A stretch of DNA of 64,000 nt from DATCLS01 sp036563805. GTDB taxonomy: Bacteria; Actinomycetota; Acidimicrobiia; Acidimicrobiales; VFJN01. Position numbers and translations under genes: made by a program. This document shows positions 7,107-15,808 of the stretch, one piece after another (positions within the stretch are counted from its first letter, which is position 1; every line of letters starts with the position of its first letter). Location: positions 1-64,000 of the forward strand of contig DATCLS010000071.1 in the NCBI GenBank assembly GCA_036563805.1, read 5' to 3'. The notes under the pieces are model-generated. The model was given only the letters and a program-made list of their open reading frames with translations. It was not told the DNA's origin and ran no database searches.

Positions 7107-10100
7107 ATGAGCACGAGCTCCGCCCGCCCCGCCGACCTCGAGAACTGGGCGTCCGCCAGCCGGGGCCTCGACGAGCCGCTGAACACCCGGCGCGAGACCC
7201 TGGTCCGCCTCCACAACGAGTTCACCTCGTCGCTCGGCTGGGGCCACTTCGACGCCTCGTCGATGCTCAACGGCTTCCGCACGTGGCTGGAGTGGAACGA
7301 GACCGACGCCCGCTGGGTCGAGACCATCGCCCGGGCGTTCCGCCAGGCCGACTCGGGCACCATCCCCGACGCCGTGATCGAGGCCAACCTCCGGGCCGCC
7401 GGCCTCGACGGCGAGCGGATGTCGGTGACCTTCGACGACCCCATCGCCCTCGGTGAGCCGCCCACCAGCGGCTACGCCAACGACCCGGTCAACACCGCCT
7501 CCGGCAACTTCGTCGAGGCCGAGACCGACCTGGGGGCCAACGGTCTGACCCGGCTGCTGCGGTTCGTGCGCACCTACAACAGCCGGTCCGGGAAGGACGG
7601 CCCGTTCGGGCCCGGCTGGGCCTCCTGGGCCAGCACCCGGCTCCGGGCCGAGCCCGACGGCGCCCACTGGGAGGCGCCGGACGGCCAGCGGGCGGTCATC
7701 CCCCGGATCGCCCGCGACGGCGAGCGGCCCACCTATGTCCGCCGCGTCGGGATCCCCGGCCTGGTGGTCGAGGACGGCGACGGCCTCGCCATCGAGTGGT
7801 TCGGCGGCGGGCGCATCGCGTTCGACCGCGCCGGCCGCCCCGTCGTGGCCGACGACGGCCCCGGCACGGCGGTCCGCTTCGAGCACGACGGCGACCGCCT
7901 GGTCCGCATGACCCACGCCGGCGGCAAGTCCCTCACGTTCGAGTGGGACGCCGCCGGTGAGCGCATCACCGCGGTCCGCTGCTCCGACGGCCGCGCCGCC
8001 ACCTACCGCTACGACGACGGCGGCCGCCTGATCGAGGCCGACGGCCCGTCCGGCGTGCGGCGCTACGAAGTCGACGACGCCGATCGCATCGTGGCCGTGA
8101 CCGACGCCGACGGCGTGGTCGAGGTGCGCAACACCTACGACGACGAGGGCCGGGTGACCGCCCAGCTGTCGCCGCACGGGCGCCGGTCGCGGTTCCGCTA
8201 CCTGCCGGGGCGGGTCACGATCGTCGACGACGACAGCGGCGGCCCGACCAACACCTACGTCCACGACGAGCACGGCCAGCTGGTCGGGGTCATCGACGGC
8301 CACGGCAACGAGCTGGTCAAGGCCTACGACCGGTGGGGCAACCCCACGTCGGTGACCGAGCGCAACGGCGCCACCCTGCGCCAGGAGTGGAACGACCGGG
8401 CCCGGCTCGTGCGCCGGGTCGGTCCGGACGGCACGGCGTTCGAGTACACGTACGACGAGCTCGACCGCGTCACCAGCGTGACCGCCTCCACCGGCGCGGT
8501 GACCCGCTACCGCTACGAAGGCGAGGAGCGCACCCCGGTCGAGATCGTCGACCCCGAGGGCGGGGTCAGCCACCTCACCGTCGAGGGCGGCCTGGTGCGC
8601 AAGGTCGTCGACCCCGACGGGGTCGAGGTGCGCTTCGGGTTCGACGCCGACGGCAACCTGACCTCGGTGACCGACGCGGCCGGCAACCGGGCCACGATCG
8701 AGCGCGACGCCGCCGGGCGCATCGTCGCCACGGTCTCGCCCACGGGCCTGCGCACCGAGCTGGTCTACGACCGCCGCGGCCAAGTGGTCGAGCGGCGCGA
8801 TCCCGGCGGCGGGGTGTGGCGGTTCGAATGGACCGGTGCCGGCCGGCTGGCCGCCACGGTCGACCCGACCGGCGCCCGCGCCGAGGTGCGCTACGGCGCC
8901 AACGGCGAGCCCGAGCAGACCGTCGACGCGCTGGGCAACGTCACCACCAACCGGTTCGACGCCCTCGGCAACCTGGTCGGGGTCGTGCTGCCCGACGGCT
9001 CCAAGTGGGAGCTCACCTACGACGGCCTGTGCCGGCTGACCGGCATCCACGACCCGGCCGGGGCCACCTGGCTCCGCGAGTACGACGAGACCGGCAACCT
9101 CGTCGGCACCGTCGACCCGGTGGGCGTCCACCGCACCGCCACCGTCGACCGGGCGGGCCGGGTCACCGGCGTCGATGACGGCCTCACCGCGCTCGGGTTC
9201 GAGCTCGACGAGCTGGGGCGGGCCACCGTCCAGCATCGGGCCGACGGCAGCGAGGTGCGGGCCACCTACGACCGCTGCGGCCGGGTCACCTCGGTGACCG
9301 ACCCGCTCGGCAACGTCACCCGCTACGAGCACACGCCGGCCGGCCGCTTGGCCGCGGTGATCAGCCCGACGGGGGCCGTCACCCGGTTCGAGCACGACGA
9401 GTGCGGCCGCGTCGTGGCCATCGTCGACCCGCTGGGCCACCGGTGGACGCGCCGGTACGACGGCGACGGCCGCGTCACCCAGGTGGTGGCGCCCACCGGA
9501 GAGATCGAACGCTACCGCTACGACGAGGCCGGGCGGCTCGCCGCCGTCGTGTCCCCCTCGGGCGGCACCACCCGTTACGAGTACGACGCCGTCGGCCGCG
9601 TCACCGCGGTCACCGACCCCACCGGCGGCGTCCGCCGCTTCCGGTGGGATCCGCGCGGCCTCCTGGCCGAGGCCGTCGACCCCAACGGCGGCGTGACCCG
9701 CTACGAGCACGACGAGCGCGGCTTCCTGCGGGCGCTCGTCGACCCGCTCGGCGGCCGCGTCGAGCACCGCTACGACCCGGTCGGGCGCCTCGTCGCCACC
9801 ACCGACCAGCTGGGCCGCACCACCGAGTGGGAGTACGACCCGGCCGGCCGCCTCGTCCGCCGCGTCCTCCCCACGGGCGAGCGGGTCCGCTGGTGGTACG
9901 ACGACTCCGGCCGGGTGCGGGCCATCGGCGTGGACGACGAGGTCGTCCGCATCGAGCGCGACCCGCAGGGCCGGCCCGTTGCCGTGGACGAGCCCGGGTT
10001 CCGGCACGAGATGGTCTGGGACGCGGCCGGCCGCCTCGTCGCCAAGCGCCGGGGCGACCTCGAGCTCACGTGGCGCTACGACGCCGACGGGCACCGGGTC

Positions 10101-12047
10101 GCCGTCGGCTACCCCGACGGCACGGAGACGACGTTCGACTACGACGCCGCCGGGCGCCTGGTCGGGGCGTCCCATCCGGCGACCGGGCAGGTTGCGATCG
10201 AGCGCGACGGCACCGGCCGGCTGCTGGCGCTGGCCGCCGACGGGTTCCGCGAGCGTTTCCGCTACGAGCACGGCGTGCTCGTCGGCCACGAGGCCGAGCC
10301 GGGCGGCGAGCGACGGGTCACGAACCTGGAGCGGGACGCCGCCGGGCGCGTGGTGGCGGCCACGGTCGACGGCGCCCGCCGCGTCTACCGCTACGACGCC
10401 GCCGGTCAGCTCGTGGCGGTCGAGGGCCCCGACGGCGAGGAGCGCCGCTACCGGTACGACGCCGCCGGTCGCCTCGTGTCCGAGACCGGCACGGCCGGCG
10501 AGGTCACGTACCGCTACGACGCCGCCCACCAGCTGCTCGAGCGGCTCTCGGCCGACGGCGCCACGAGCGTCGCCTACGAGTACGACGCCGCCGGCCGACG
10601 CATCGCCGAGACGGTCGCCGGCGGCCCCGACCGCCGCTACGCGTGGAACTGGCTCGGCTCGCTGGCGGGGGTCGGCGACACCCGGCTGACCGTCGACTGC
10701 CTCGGCGATCTGGCCGCCGTCGACGACCGCACGCTGCTGTGGGACCCCATCACCTTCGTGCCGCAGCTCCGGTGGCTGGACGGCGCGGCCGTCGTCGGCG
10801 ACGACCGGCCGTGGGCGGTCGTCGGAGCGGACGGGCGGGGCGAGCGTCTGGAGCGTGACTGGCAGGGTTCGCTCGGCGCCGCGGGCGCCACGCCCGATCC
10901 GTGGGGCGCGGCCGCCTCTTCCGGCCCCGAGCTGGGATACCGGGGCGAGCTGAGCATCGCCGGCCTCGTGTGGCTGCGCGACCGGGCCTACGACCCGGCC
11001 GCCCGGTCGTTCCTCTCGGTCGACGCGTTGCCGGGCATCCCCGGGACGCCGTTCGTCGCCAACCCGTACCACTACGCCGGCAACGACCCCGTCAACGCAC
11101 TCGACCCGTTCGGCCTGCGGCCGATGACCGAGGCCGACCTGGCCTCGTACCGGGAGTCGGCCAGCCGCAACCTGTTCGAGCGGGGCGCGGACTGGGTCGC
11201 CGACAACTGGGAGTACATCGCGGCCGGGGCGATGATCGTCGGCGGCGTGGTGATCATGGCCACCGGCGTCGGTGGCCCCATCGGTGCCGCCATGATCGGC
11301 GGCGCCCTGCTCTCCGGCGGTATGAGTGCCGGGGTCCAGCGGGCGACCACGGGACACGTCGACTGGGGTCGGGTCGGTGTCGATGCGGCGATCGGCGGGC
11401 TCGCCGGCGGCGCGGGCGCCTGGGCCGGCGGCGCCCGGGTCCTGACCACCGCCAACCCCTTCGTACGGGGCGCGGTGGTCGGCGCGGGGGAAAACGTCCT
11501 GGGCGGCATGGCGACCCGGGCCGTCTACGGCGAGAACCCCTTCGACCCCCGGGGCCTCGCCCAGGACGCCCTGCTCGGCGGCGGCATCGGTGGCGGCGGT
11601 GGCGCGCTGGCGGCGAGCCGCGGCCGGGTGGTCGCCATGGACACCGATGCCCTCGTGAAGATCCGGGAGCCGCACGTCCAGGACGCACTGCGCTGGAACG
11701 ACCGGCTCGTGGCGACGCCGAACGTGCGACACGAGCTGGCGACGAGCGTCGGCATCAAGGACGTCGACCGCTTCCTCGACATGCGGCACGTGTCCTCGGC
11801 GCCGGGGACGACCGGGGCCGCGGTCCCGGCGTCGGGCCTCGCCCGGCAGATGGACGGCGTGGTTGGCTACCACCGTGGCAACGCAGGCGACGCGCTGAAC
11901 ATCGTGGAGGCCGCCGGCATCAACGCCGATCGCTTCGTGACGACCGACGCCAACACGATCGGCGCGACCTTCGGGTACGAGGGGACGATCCACCTGCCCG
12001 ACAGCGGCGGGGCGTCCGTGCCCTTCACCGTGGCGAGGCCCCAGTGA
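7107..12047 (+). CDS. RHS-repeat polymorphic toxin with C-terminal PIN-like nuclease domain
   Basis: A 1646-residue polymorphic toxin. Residues 1-95 are helical with a Leu-Gly-Trp-Gly turn, like an ESX/WXG targeting region. A DUF6531-like segment (NDPVNTASGNFVEAETDLG) starts near 122. About thirty YD repeats run from roughly 200 to 1290, of the type YRYDEAGRL and YEYDAVGRVTAV. The RHS core closes with PYHYAGNDPVNALDPFGLRP, the DPFGL at 1333-1337 marking the usual toxin-release boundary. Residues 1350-1500 form a Gly/Ala-rich hydrophobic pre-toxin region with membrane-like segments. The last 136 residues carry the PIN acidic set: D1512 or D1514 (MDTDALVK), E1543 (VRHEL), D1595 (GDALNIVEAAG) and D1614 (FVTTDAN). 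It probably cleaves RNA in target cells after secretion and core opening. The downstream gene overlaps by 4 bp and is the expected immunity gene. Confidence 0.85.
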   Translation: MSTSSARPADLENWASASRGLDEPLNTRRETLVRLHNEFTSSLGWGHFDASSMLNGFRTWLEWNETDARWVETIARAFRQADSGTIPDAVIEANLRAAGLDGERMSVTFDDPIALGEPPTSGYANDPVNTASGNFVEAETDLGANGLTRLLRFVRTYNSRSGKDGPFGPGWASWASTRLRAEPDGAHWEAPDGQRAVIPRIARDGERPTYVRRVGIPGLVVEDGDGLAIEWFGGGRIAFDRAGRPVVADDGPGTAVRFEHDGDRLVRMTHAGGKSLTFEWDAAGERITAVRCSDGRAATYRYDDGGRLIEADGPSGVRRYEVDDADRIVAVTDADGVVEVRNTYDDEGRVTAQLSPHGRRSRFRYLPGRVTIVDDDSGGPTNTYVHDEHGQLVGVIDGHGNELVKAYDRWGNPTSVTERNGATLRQEWNDRARLVRRVGPDGTAFEYTYDELDRVTSVTASTGAVTRYRYEGEERTPVEIVDPEGGVSHLTVEGGLVRKVVDPDGVEVRFGFDADGNLTSVTDAAGNRATIERDAAGRIVATVSPTGLRTELVYDRRGQVVERRDPGGGVWRFEWTGAGRLAATVDPTGARAEVRYGANGEPEQTVDALGNVTTNRFDALGNLVGVVLPDGSKWELTYDGLCRLTGIHDPAGATWLREYDETGNLVGTVDPVGVHRTATVDRAGRVTGVDDGLTALGFELDELGRATVQHRADGSEVRATYDRCGRVTSVTDPLGNVTRYEHTPAGRLAAVISPTGAVTRFEHDECGRVVAIVDPLGHRWTRRYDGDGRVTQVVAPTGEIERYRYDEAGRLAAVVSPSGGTTRYEYDAVGRVTAVTDPTGGVRRFRWDPRGLLAEAVDPNGGVTRYEHDERGFLRALVDPLGGRVEHRYDPVGRLVATTDQLGRTTEWEYDPAGRLVRRVLPTGERVRWWYDDSGRVRAIGVDDEVVRIERDPQGRPVAVDEPGFRHEMVWDAAGRLVAKRRGDLELTWRYDADGHRVAVGYPDGTETTFDYDAAGRLVGASHPATGQVAIERDGTGRLLALAADGFRERFRYEHGVLVGHEAEPGGERRVTNLERDAAGRVVAATVDGARRVYRYDAAGQLVAVEGPDGEERRYRYDAAGRLVSETGTAGEVTYRYDAAHQLLERLSADGATSVAYEYDAAGRRIAETVAGGPDRRYAWNWLGSLAGVGDTRLTVDCLGDLAAVDDRTLLWDPITFVPQLRWLDGAAVVGDDRPWAVVGADGRGERLERDWQGSLGAAGATPDPWGAAASSGPELGYRGELSIAGLVWLRDRAYDPAARSFLSVDALPGIPGTPFVANPYHYAGNDPVNALDPFGLRPMTEADLASYRESASRNLFERGADWVADNWEYIAAGAMIVGGVVIMATGVGGPIGAAMIGGALLSGGMSAGVQRATTGHVDWGRVGVDAAIGGLAGGAGAWAGGARVLTTANPFVRGAVVGAGENVLGGMATRAVYGENPFDPRGLAQDALLGGGIGGGGGALAASRGRVVAMDTDALVKIREPHVQDALRWNDRLVATPNVRHELATSVGIKDVDRFLDMRHVSSAPGTTGAAVPASGLARQMDGVVGYHRGNAGDALNIVEAAGINADRFVTTDANTIGATFGYEGTIHLPDSGGASVPFTVARPQ

Positions 12048-12598
12048 AGGGCCTGATCAACGGCGCCGAGGCGTGGGAGACGCCGGGCGGCCTGCTCCGC
12101 CTGACCGACGTCGCGGAGGACGGCCGCTCGGCGGTCCTGGAGCTGACCGACGGCGACGCTGTCGTGTGGGAGACGCCGCTGGCGGGGCTGAGCTCCGATC
12201 CGCTCAGCCCCGCCGCGGACGTCGCACACCTCGACCTCCGGGCCGCGGTGTGGCCCGGAGGCGGAGCCGTCGTCCTCGCCGGGGGCGACCGGGCCTGGGT
12301 CGTCGGTCTCGGCGACGGTCGGGTGCGCCGCGACCTCGCGCTCGAGTTCACCGACAAGGAGTCGCTCGACGTGCTCGAGCTGGTCGCCGTGCCCGACAGC
12401 CCCGTGTTCGTCGTGGTGTCGACCCGGCGCGTGTGGGTCCTCGGCTACCCCGGGCCCGACGACGCGCTCCGCTACGAGAGCGACGGCCCGATCACGGCGT
12501 TCGACGGCTGGGACGGGGGCGTGCTGCGCGTCTGCGAGTACGACGTCCTCGATCCCGAGCTGCCCGTGGTCGAGCGCGCCGTCGACTTCCGCCCCTGA
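12044..12598 (+). CDS. putative immunity protein for the RHS/PIN toxin
   Basis: GTG 12044 overlaps the RHS stop as GTGA, the classical position of an immunity gene in polymorphic-toxin loci. The 184-residue product has no signal peptide or membrane span, so it should be cytoplasmic. It is beta-rich and acidic with repeated short strands (LELTDGDAVVWETPLAGL, VVLAGGDRAWVVGLGDGR, VFVVVSTRRVWVLGYPG), which suggests a small beta-propeller-like or beta-sandwich fold. It also contains several Trp residues. I do not recognise a named immunity family. Role is inferred from position and from the need to neutralise the nuclease domain just upstream. Confidence 0.6.
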   Translation: MKGLINGAEAWETPGGLLRLTDVAEDGRSAVLELTDGDAVVWETPLAGLSSDPLSPAADVAHLDLRAAVWPGGGAVVLAGGDRAWVVGLGDGRVRRDLALEFTDKESLDVLELVAVPDSPVFVVVSTRRVWVLGYPGPDDALRYESDGPITAFDGWDGGVLRVCEYDVLDPELPVVERAVDFRP

Positions 12599-12669
12599 CG
12601 GCCGGTCGGGCTCGGTGGTCGTGGTCGTCCACGACTGCGCGTCGCCGGGGTCACGAGGACCGAGGGGTC

Positions 12670-12916
12670 GTGGAGGCCTGGCTCACGGCGCGGGGTCGGC
12701 CGGCGTTGACCTGCGACGTCTGCTCCACGACCTGGTTCGAGCCGGGGCTGGCGATGGCCGGGGGGCGTCGAGGCGGACCCGGGCGCCGACGAGCTACCCG
12801 ACGGCGACGTCGTGGTCGGGGCGGGGGCCCGGGCGGCGACGAAGGCCGAGCCGGAGGCGCTCGGCTGGTGGGATGTGGTCACCCCGCTCTCGCGGGAGAC
12901 CGCCACCGGGGGCTAG
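12670..12916 (+). pseudogene. possible small Cys-containing protein broken by a frameshift
   Basis: Between the immunity gene and the convergent helicase gene (gap 12599-12912) a protein-like reading begins at GTG 12670 (VEAWLTARGRPALTCDVC, a CxxC motif followed by STTWFEPG). It continues, after dropping one G from the G6 run 12760-12765, as GGVEADPGADELPDGDVVVG to a TAG at 12914-12916 that overlaps the helicase stop on the other strand. The third-base bias changes frame at the same run. A short sensible stretch also exists upstream in a third frame (VVVVHDCASPG at 12615), so the gene may be older debris. Candidate remnant of a second immunity-type or zinc-ribbon protein. Confidence 0.35.
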
Positions 12917-15714
12917 GCCGGGTCCGACGGCGAGTCGGAGGTGGGGAGCGGGCCGCCGGCGTCGGCCAGCATCTGGTGGACGTGCCCGGCCACCTCCTGC
13001 AGCTTCTGCTTGTCCTCCAGCGCGGCGGCGATGTAGGCGCTGACGCTCTCGGCCGCGCCGTCGGCCACCGCCTTGTTGACCCGCTCGACCAGCTCGGCGG
13101 GCAGGTGCACGGCGACGCCCCGGGACGAGCTGGGGTAGCGCTCGCTCACGATGCGCTGGAGCTGCTCGACCACGTCGGGCACCAGCGCCGGCTGGACCAT
13201 GCGGGACAGCGTGCCGATCAGGCTCTCGGCGATAGCCGTGACCACCGGGCTGGCCACCCAGCGCTCGGCCGCCAGCTCGCCGGCCGGGCCCGCCGCCGGG
13301 GCGGCGTCGGTCGACGAGGCGGCGGCCGACGGGGCGGACGCGGCCGACTCGGTCGCGGTCGGGGCTGCGGAGGCCGCCGATGCGGCCGGGGTCGGCGCTG
13401 CGGACGCCGCCGACGCGGCCGGGGCCGGGACCGACGATGCGGCGGGCGACCAGCTCGGCTCCGAGGCCGGCTCCGACACCGACGACGCCGACGTCTCCGC
13501 AGCCGGCGCCGGCGCCTCGGCCGACGAGGGTGAAGCCCCCGCCTCCGACACCGCTGCGCTCGCCCCCGGGTCCGCCCGGTTGATGGCCGACGCCCAGTCG
13601 GCGCCGGCCCCGGGGCTGGCGGACACGTCGACCGCCACCGGCGACGAGGCCGTCGAGGACGGCGACGAGGAGTCCGACGACCCGAGCGACGGCTCGTCCT
13701 CCGTCCCACCCAGCCCGAGCACGGCCGGCAGCGGCGCCCGGTGCACGATCGCCAGTCGCCGCGTGCAGCGGGTCAGGGCCACGAACAGGGCTCGCTGCCC
13801 GTTGGTGCCGTGGTCGGCGAGGATCCCGTCGGGTTCGACGACGACCACGTTGTCGAACTCGAGGCCCTTGGCCGCCTCGGCGGAGAGCACGACGATGGGG
13901 GCGGCGGCGGCCTGCAGCTCGGGCGCCCAGAACAGGCCCTCGGCGTCGAGGGCGGCGGTGACGTCGTCGCGCACGGCCTCGGGGGTGATGATGCCGATGA
14001 GGCCGGTGCCGAGGAACGGGCGGATCGTGGCCACGACGGTCTTGGCCAAGTCGCCCGAGTCGGCCCGCACGACCTGCACGTCGTGGCCGGACGGCCGGAC
14101 GGCCTCGGGCGTGGCCAGCCCGGGCGAGATCTCGCGCAGCAGCCGCATGGCCACCTCGTGGACCTCGGTCGGCAGCCGGTAGCCGAGCCGCAGCTCGGCC
14201 AGGTCGGCCGGCACGTCGGGCCGGTAGAGGTGGTCGGCCACCTCGTTCCACGACCCGAGCGCCGCCGGGCTGGTGGCCTGGGCCAAGTCGCCGAGCACGG
14301 TCATCCACCCGTTGCGCGACCGGCGGGCGATGGAGAGCAGCTGCATGGGCGAGAGGTCCTGCGCCTCGTCGACCACGATGTACTCGTAGGTGCGCTGGGG
14401 CCCGTTGAGCAGGAAGTCGGCCGCGTCGAGGATGGGGATGTCGTCGATCGACCACTCCCACGTGCCCACCCGGGCGTCGCGGGGGATCGACAGCAGGGCC
14501 ATCTCGTGCTCGTCGAGCACGCCCTCGGCCGCCGCCTCGAGCTGGCGCCGCGTGGAGAACAGGTCGAGCACGAACGACTGGGGCGTGAGCTTGGGCCAGA
14601 CCCGCTCGAGGTAGTTGTCGATGGCCCGTCCGGAGGCGCCCTTGCCGATGTTGGCCAGCGTCGCCGAGTCGAACACGCCCCGCCGGCCCAGGTAGGCCTG
14701 GACCTCCTGCACCAGGAACTCGCGCAGCCCGGCGTGGGCCTCGTTGTGGGGCCGGCGCTCGAGCTGGCTGGCCCGGGCGGCGATGAGCTCGGCGTCGAGC
14801 GTGACCTGCCGGCCCTCGATCGTGAGCGACACCGGCGACGAGTCGATGCGCTGCCGGTTGCGCAGGCCCCGGACGATGATCTCGATCATCCGCCGGTCGC
14901 CCTTGAGCTTGCGGGTGATCGGCGACTCGACCCGACCGCCCCGCACCCGGGGACCGAGCTCGGTGACGGGCCGCTGCACGACCGCCTCGTCGCCCAGCTT
15001 GGGCAGGACGGCCCGGATGTAGCGCACGAACGCCGGGTTGGGCCCCACCACCAGCACGTCATCGCTCTGGAGGCGGTCGCTCAGGTTGTAGAGCAGCCAC
15101 GAGATGCGGTGGAGGCCCACGACGGTCTTGCCGGTGCCCGGGCCGCCCTGGACCACGAGCAGCTGCTCGATGGGCCGGCTGATGACGTCGTACTGGTGGG
15201 CCTGGATCGTCGAGACGATGTCGGCCAGCTCGCCCGACCGGTTGCGGCCCAGGCTCTCGAGCAGGGCGTCGTCGAGCACCGGGCCCTGGGGGGCCGACCC
15301 GCTGGCGATGGCGTCGGCCAAGCCGCTGAACACCATCTCGTCGATGTCGAGGATCCGGTTCGACTCGCACCGGTAGGTGCGGCGCCGCTCGAGGCCCTGG
15401 GGGTTGCGGGGCGTGGCCGTGTAGAACGCGGCGGCGGCCGGCGCCTGCCAGTTGATGACCAGCAGCTCGCTGTTGTCGTCCCAGATGGCGTTCTTGCCGA
15501 TGTACAGGCGTTCGCCGTTGCGGTCGATGCGGCCGAAGGCGACGCCCTCATCGGGGTCGGCCAGGCCCATGGCGCCGAGGCGGCGGCGCAGCTCGGCGGC
15601 GGTGGCGGGGTCGGTGGACAGGTCGGGCGCGCGGTCGAGCTGAGCCCGGGCCCGTTCTCGGTGCTCGAGTGCCGTGTCGAAGTAGGCCTGCTCTGCGGAG
15701 ACGTCCGGATGCAT
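12913..15714 (-). CDS. HelD-like UvrD-family ATPase with a long linker and C-terminal RHH-like domain
   Basis: A 933-residue superfamily 1 protein. N-terminal coiled region (1-60) and the HelD-type segment with GRIDRNGERLYIGKNAIWDD and INWQAP precede Walker A GGPGTGKT (190-197). Walker B/motif II is VVDEAQD (447-453), motif III GDLAQA (475-480), motif IV LRLGYRLP (508-515) and motifs V/VI KGLEFD and VALTRCTRRL (616-654). This matches HelD/DNA helicase IV-type proteins; actinobacterial HelD releases RNA polymerase stalled on DNA. Residues 670-835 are a Ser/Ala/Pro-rich linker, followed by about 65 residues (VAVHLPAELVERVNKAV, SVSAYIAAALEDKQ) resembling a ribbon-helix-helix ParD/CopG-type domain. 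That extension is unusual. ATG 15714 follows GGAG; ATG 15747 is a weaker alternative. Confidence 0.82.
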   Translation of the reverse strand: MHPDVSAEQAYFDTALEHRERARAQLDRAPDLSTDPATAAELRRRLGAMGLADPDEGVAFGRIDRNGERLYIGKNAIWDDNSELLVINWQAPAAAAFYTATPRNPQGLERRRTYRCESNRILDIDEMVFSGLADAIASGSAPQGPVLDDALLESLGRNRSGELADIVSTIQAHQYDVISRPIEQLLVVQGGPGTGKTVVGLHRISWLLYNLSDRLQSDDVLVVGPNPAFVRYIRAVLPKLGDEAVVQRPVTELGPRVRGGRVESPITRKLKGDRRMIEIIVRGLRNRQRIDSSPVSLTIEGRQVTLDAELIAARASQLERRPHNEAHAGLREFLVQEVQAYLGRRGVFDSATLANIGKGASGRAIDNYLERVWPKLTPQSFVLDLFSTRRQLEAAAEGVLDEHEMALLSIPRDARVGTWEWSIDDIPILDAADFLLNGPQRTYEYIVVDEAQDLSPMQLLSIARRSRNGWMTVLGDLAQATSPAALGSWNEVADHLYRPDVPADLAELRLGYRLPTEVHEVAMRLLREISPGLATPEAVRPSGHDVQVVRADSGDLAKTVVATIRPFLGTGLIGIITPEAVRDDVTAALDAEGLFWAPELQAAAAPIVVLSAEAAKGLEFDNVVVVEPDGILADHGTNGQRALFVALTRCTRRLAIVHRAPLPAVLGLGGTEDEPSLGSSDSSSPSSTASSPVAVDVSASPGAGADWASAINRADPGASAAVSEAGASPSSAEAPAPAAETSASSVSEPASEPSWSPAASSVPAPAASAASAAPTPAASAASAAPTATESAASAPSAAASSTDAAPAAGPAGELAAERWVASPVVTAIAESLIGTLSRMVQPALVPDVVEQLQRIVSERYPSSSRGVAVHLPAELVERVNKAVADGAAESVSAYIAAALEDKQKLQEVAGHVHQMLADAGGPLPTSDSPSDPA

Positions 15715-15808
15715 CTCACCACTCCCGATGACGCGGCCGGCGGGCACGAGCGGATCCGATCGGATCCCCAGCGGCGTCCACCCCGGTTGGCAGGTTATCC
15801 GCTTCGAC

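Noticed and set aside
6756..11993. A 1745-codon open reading on the minus strand opposite the RHS gene
   Set aside because: It mirrors the YD repeats in a non-coding frame; the plus strand carries the RHS motifs and correct codon bias.
13218..13709. Arg/Pro/Ser-rich readings in both strands within the HelD linker
   Set aside because: They are by-products of the GC-rich Ala/Ser/Pro linker code.
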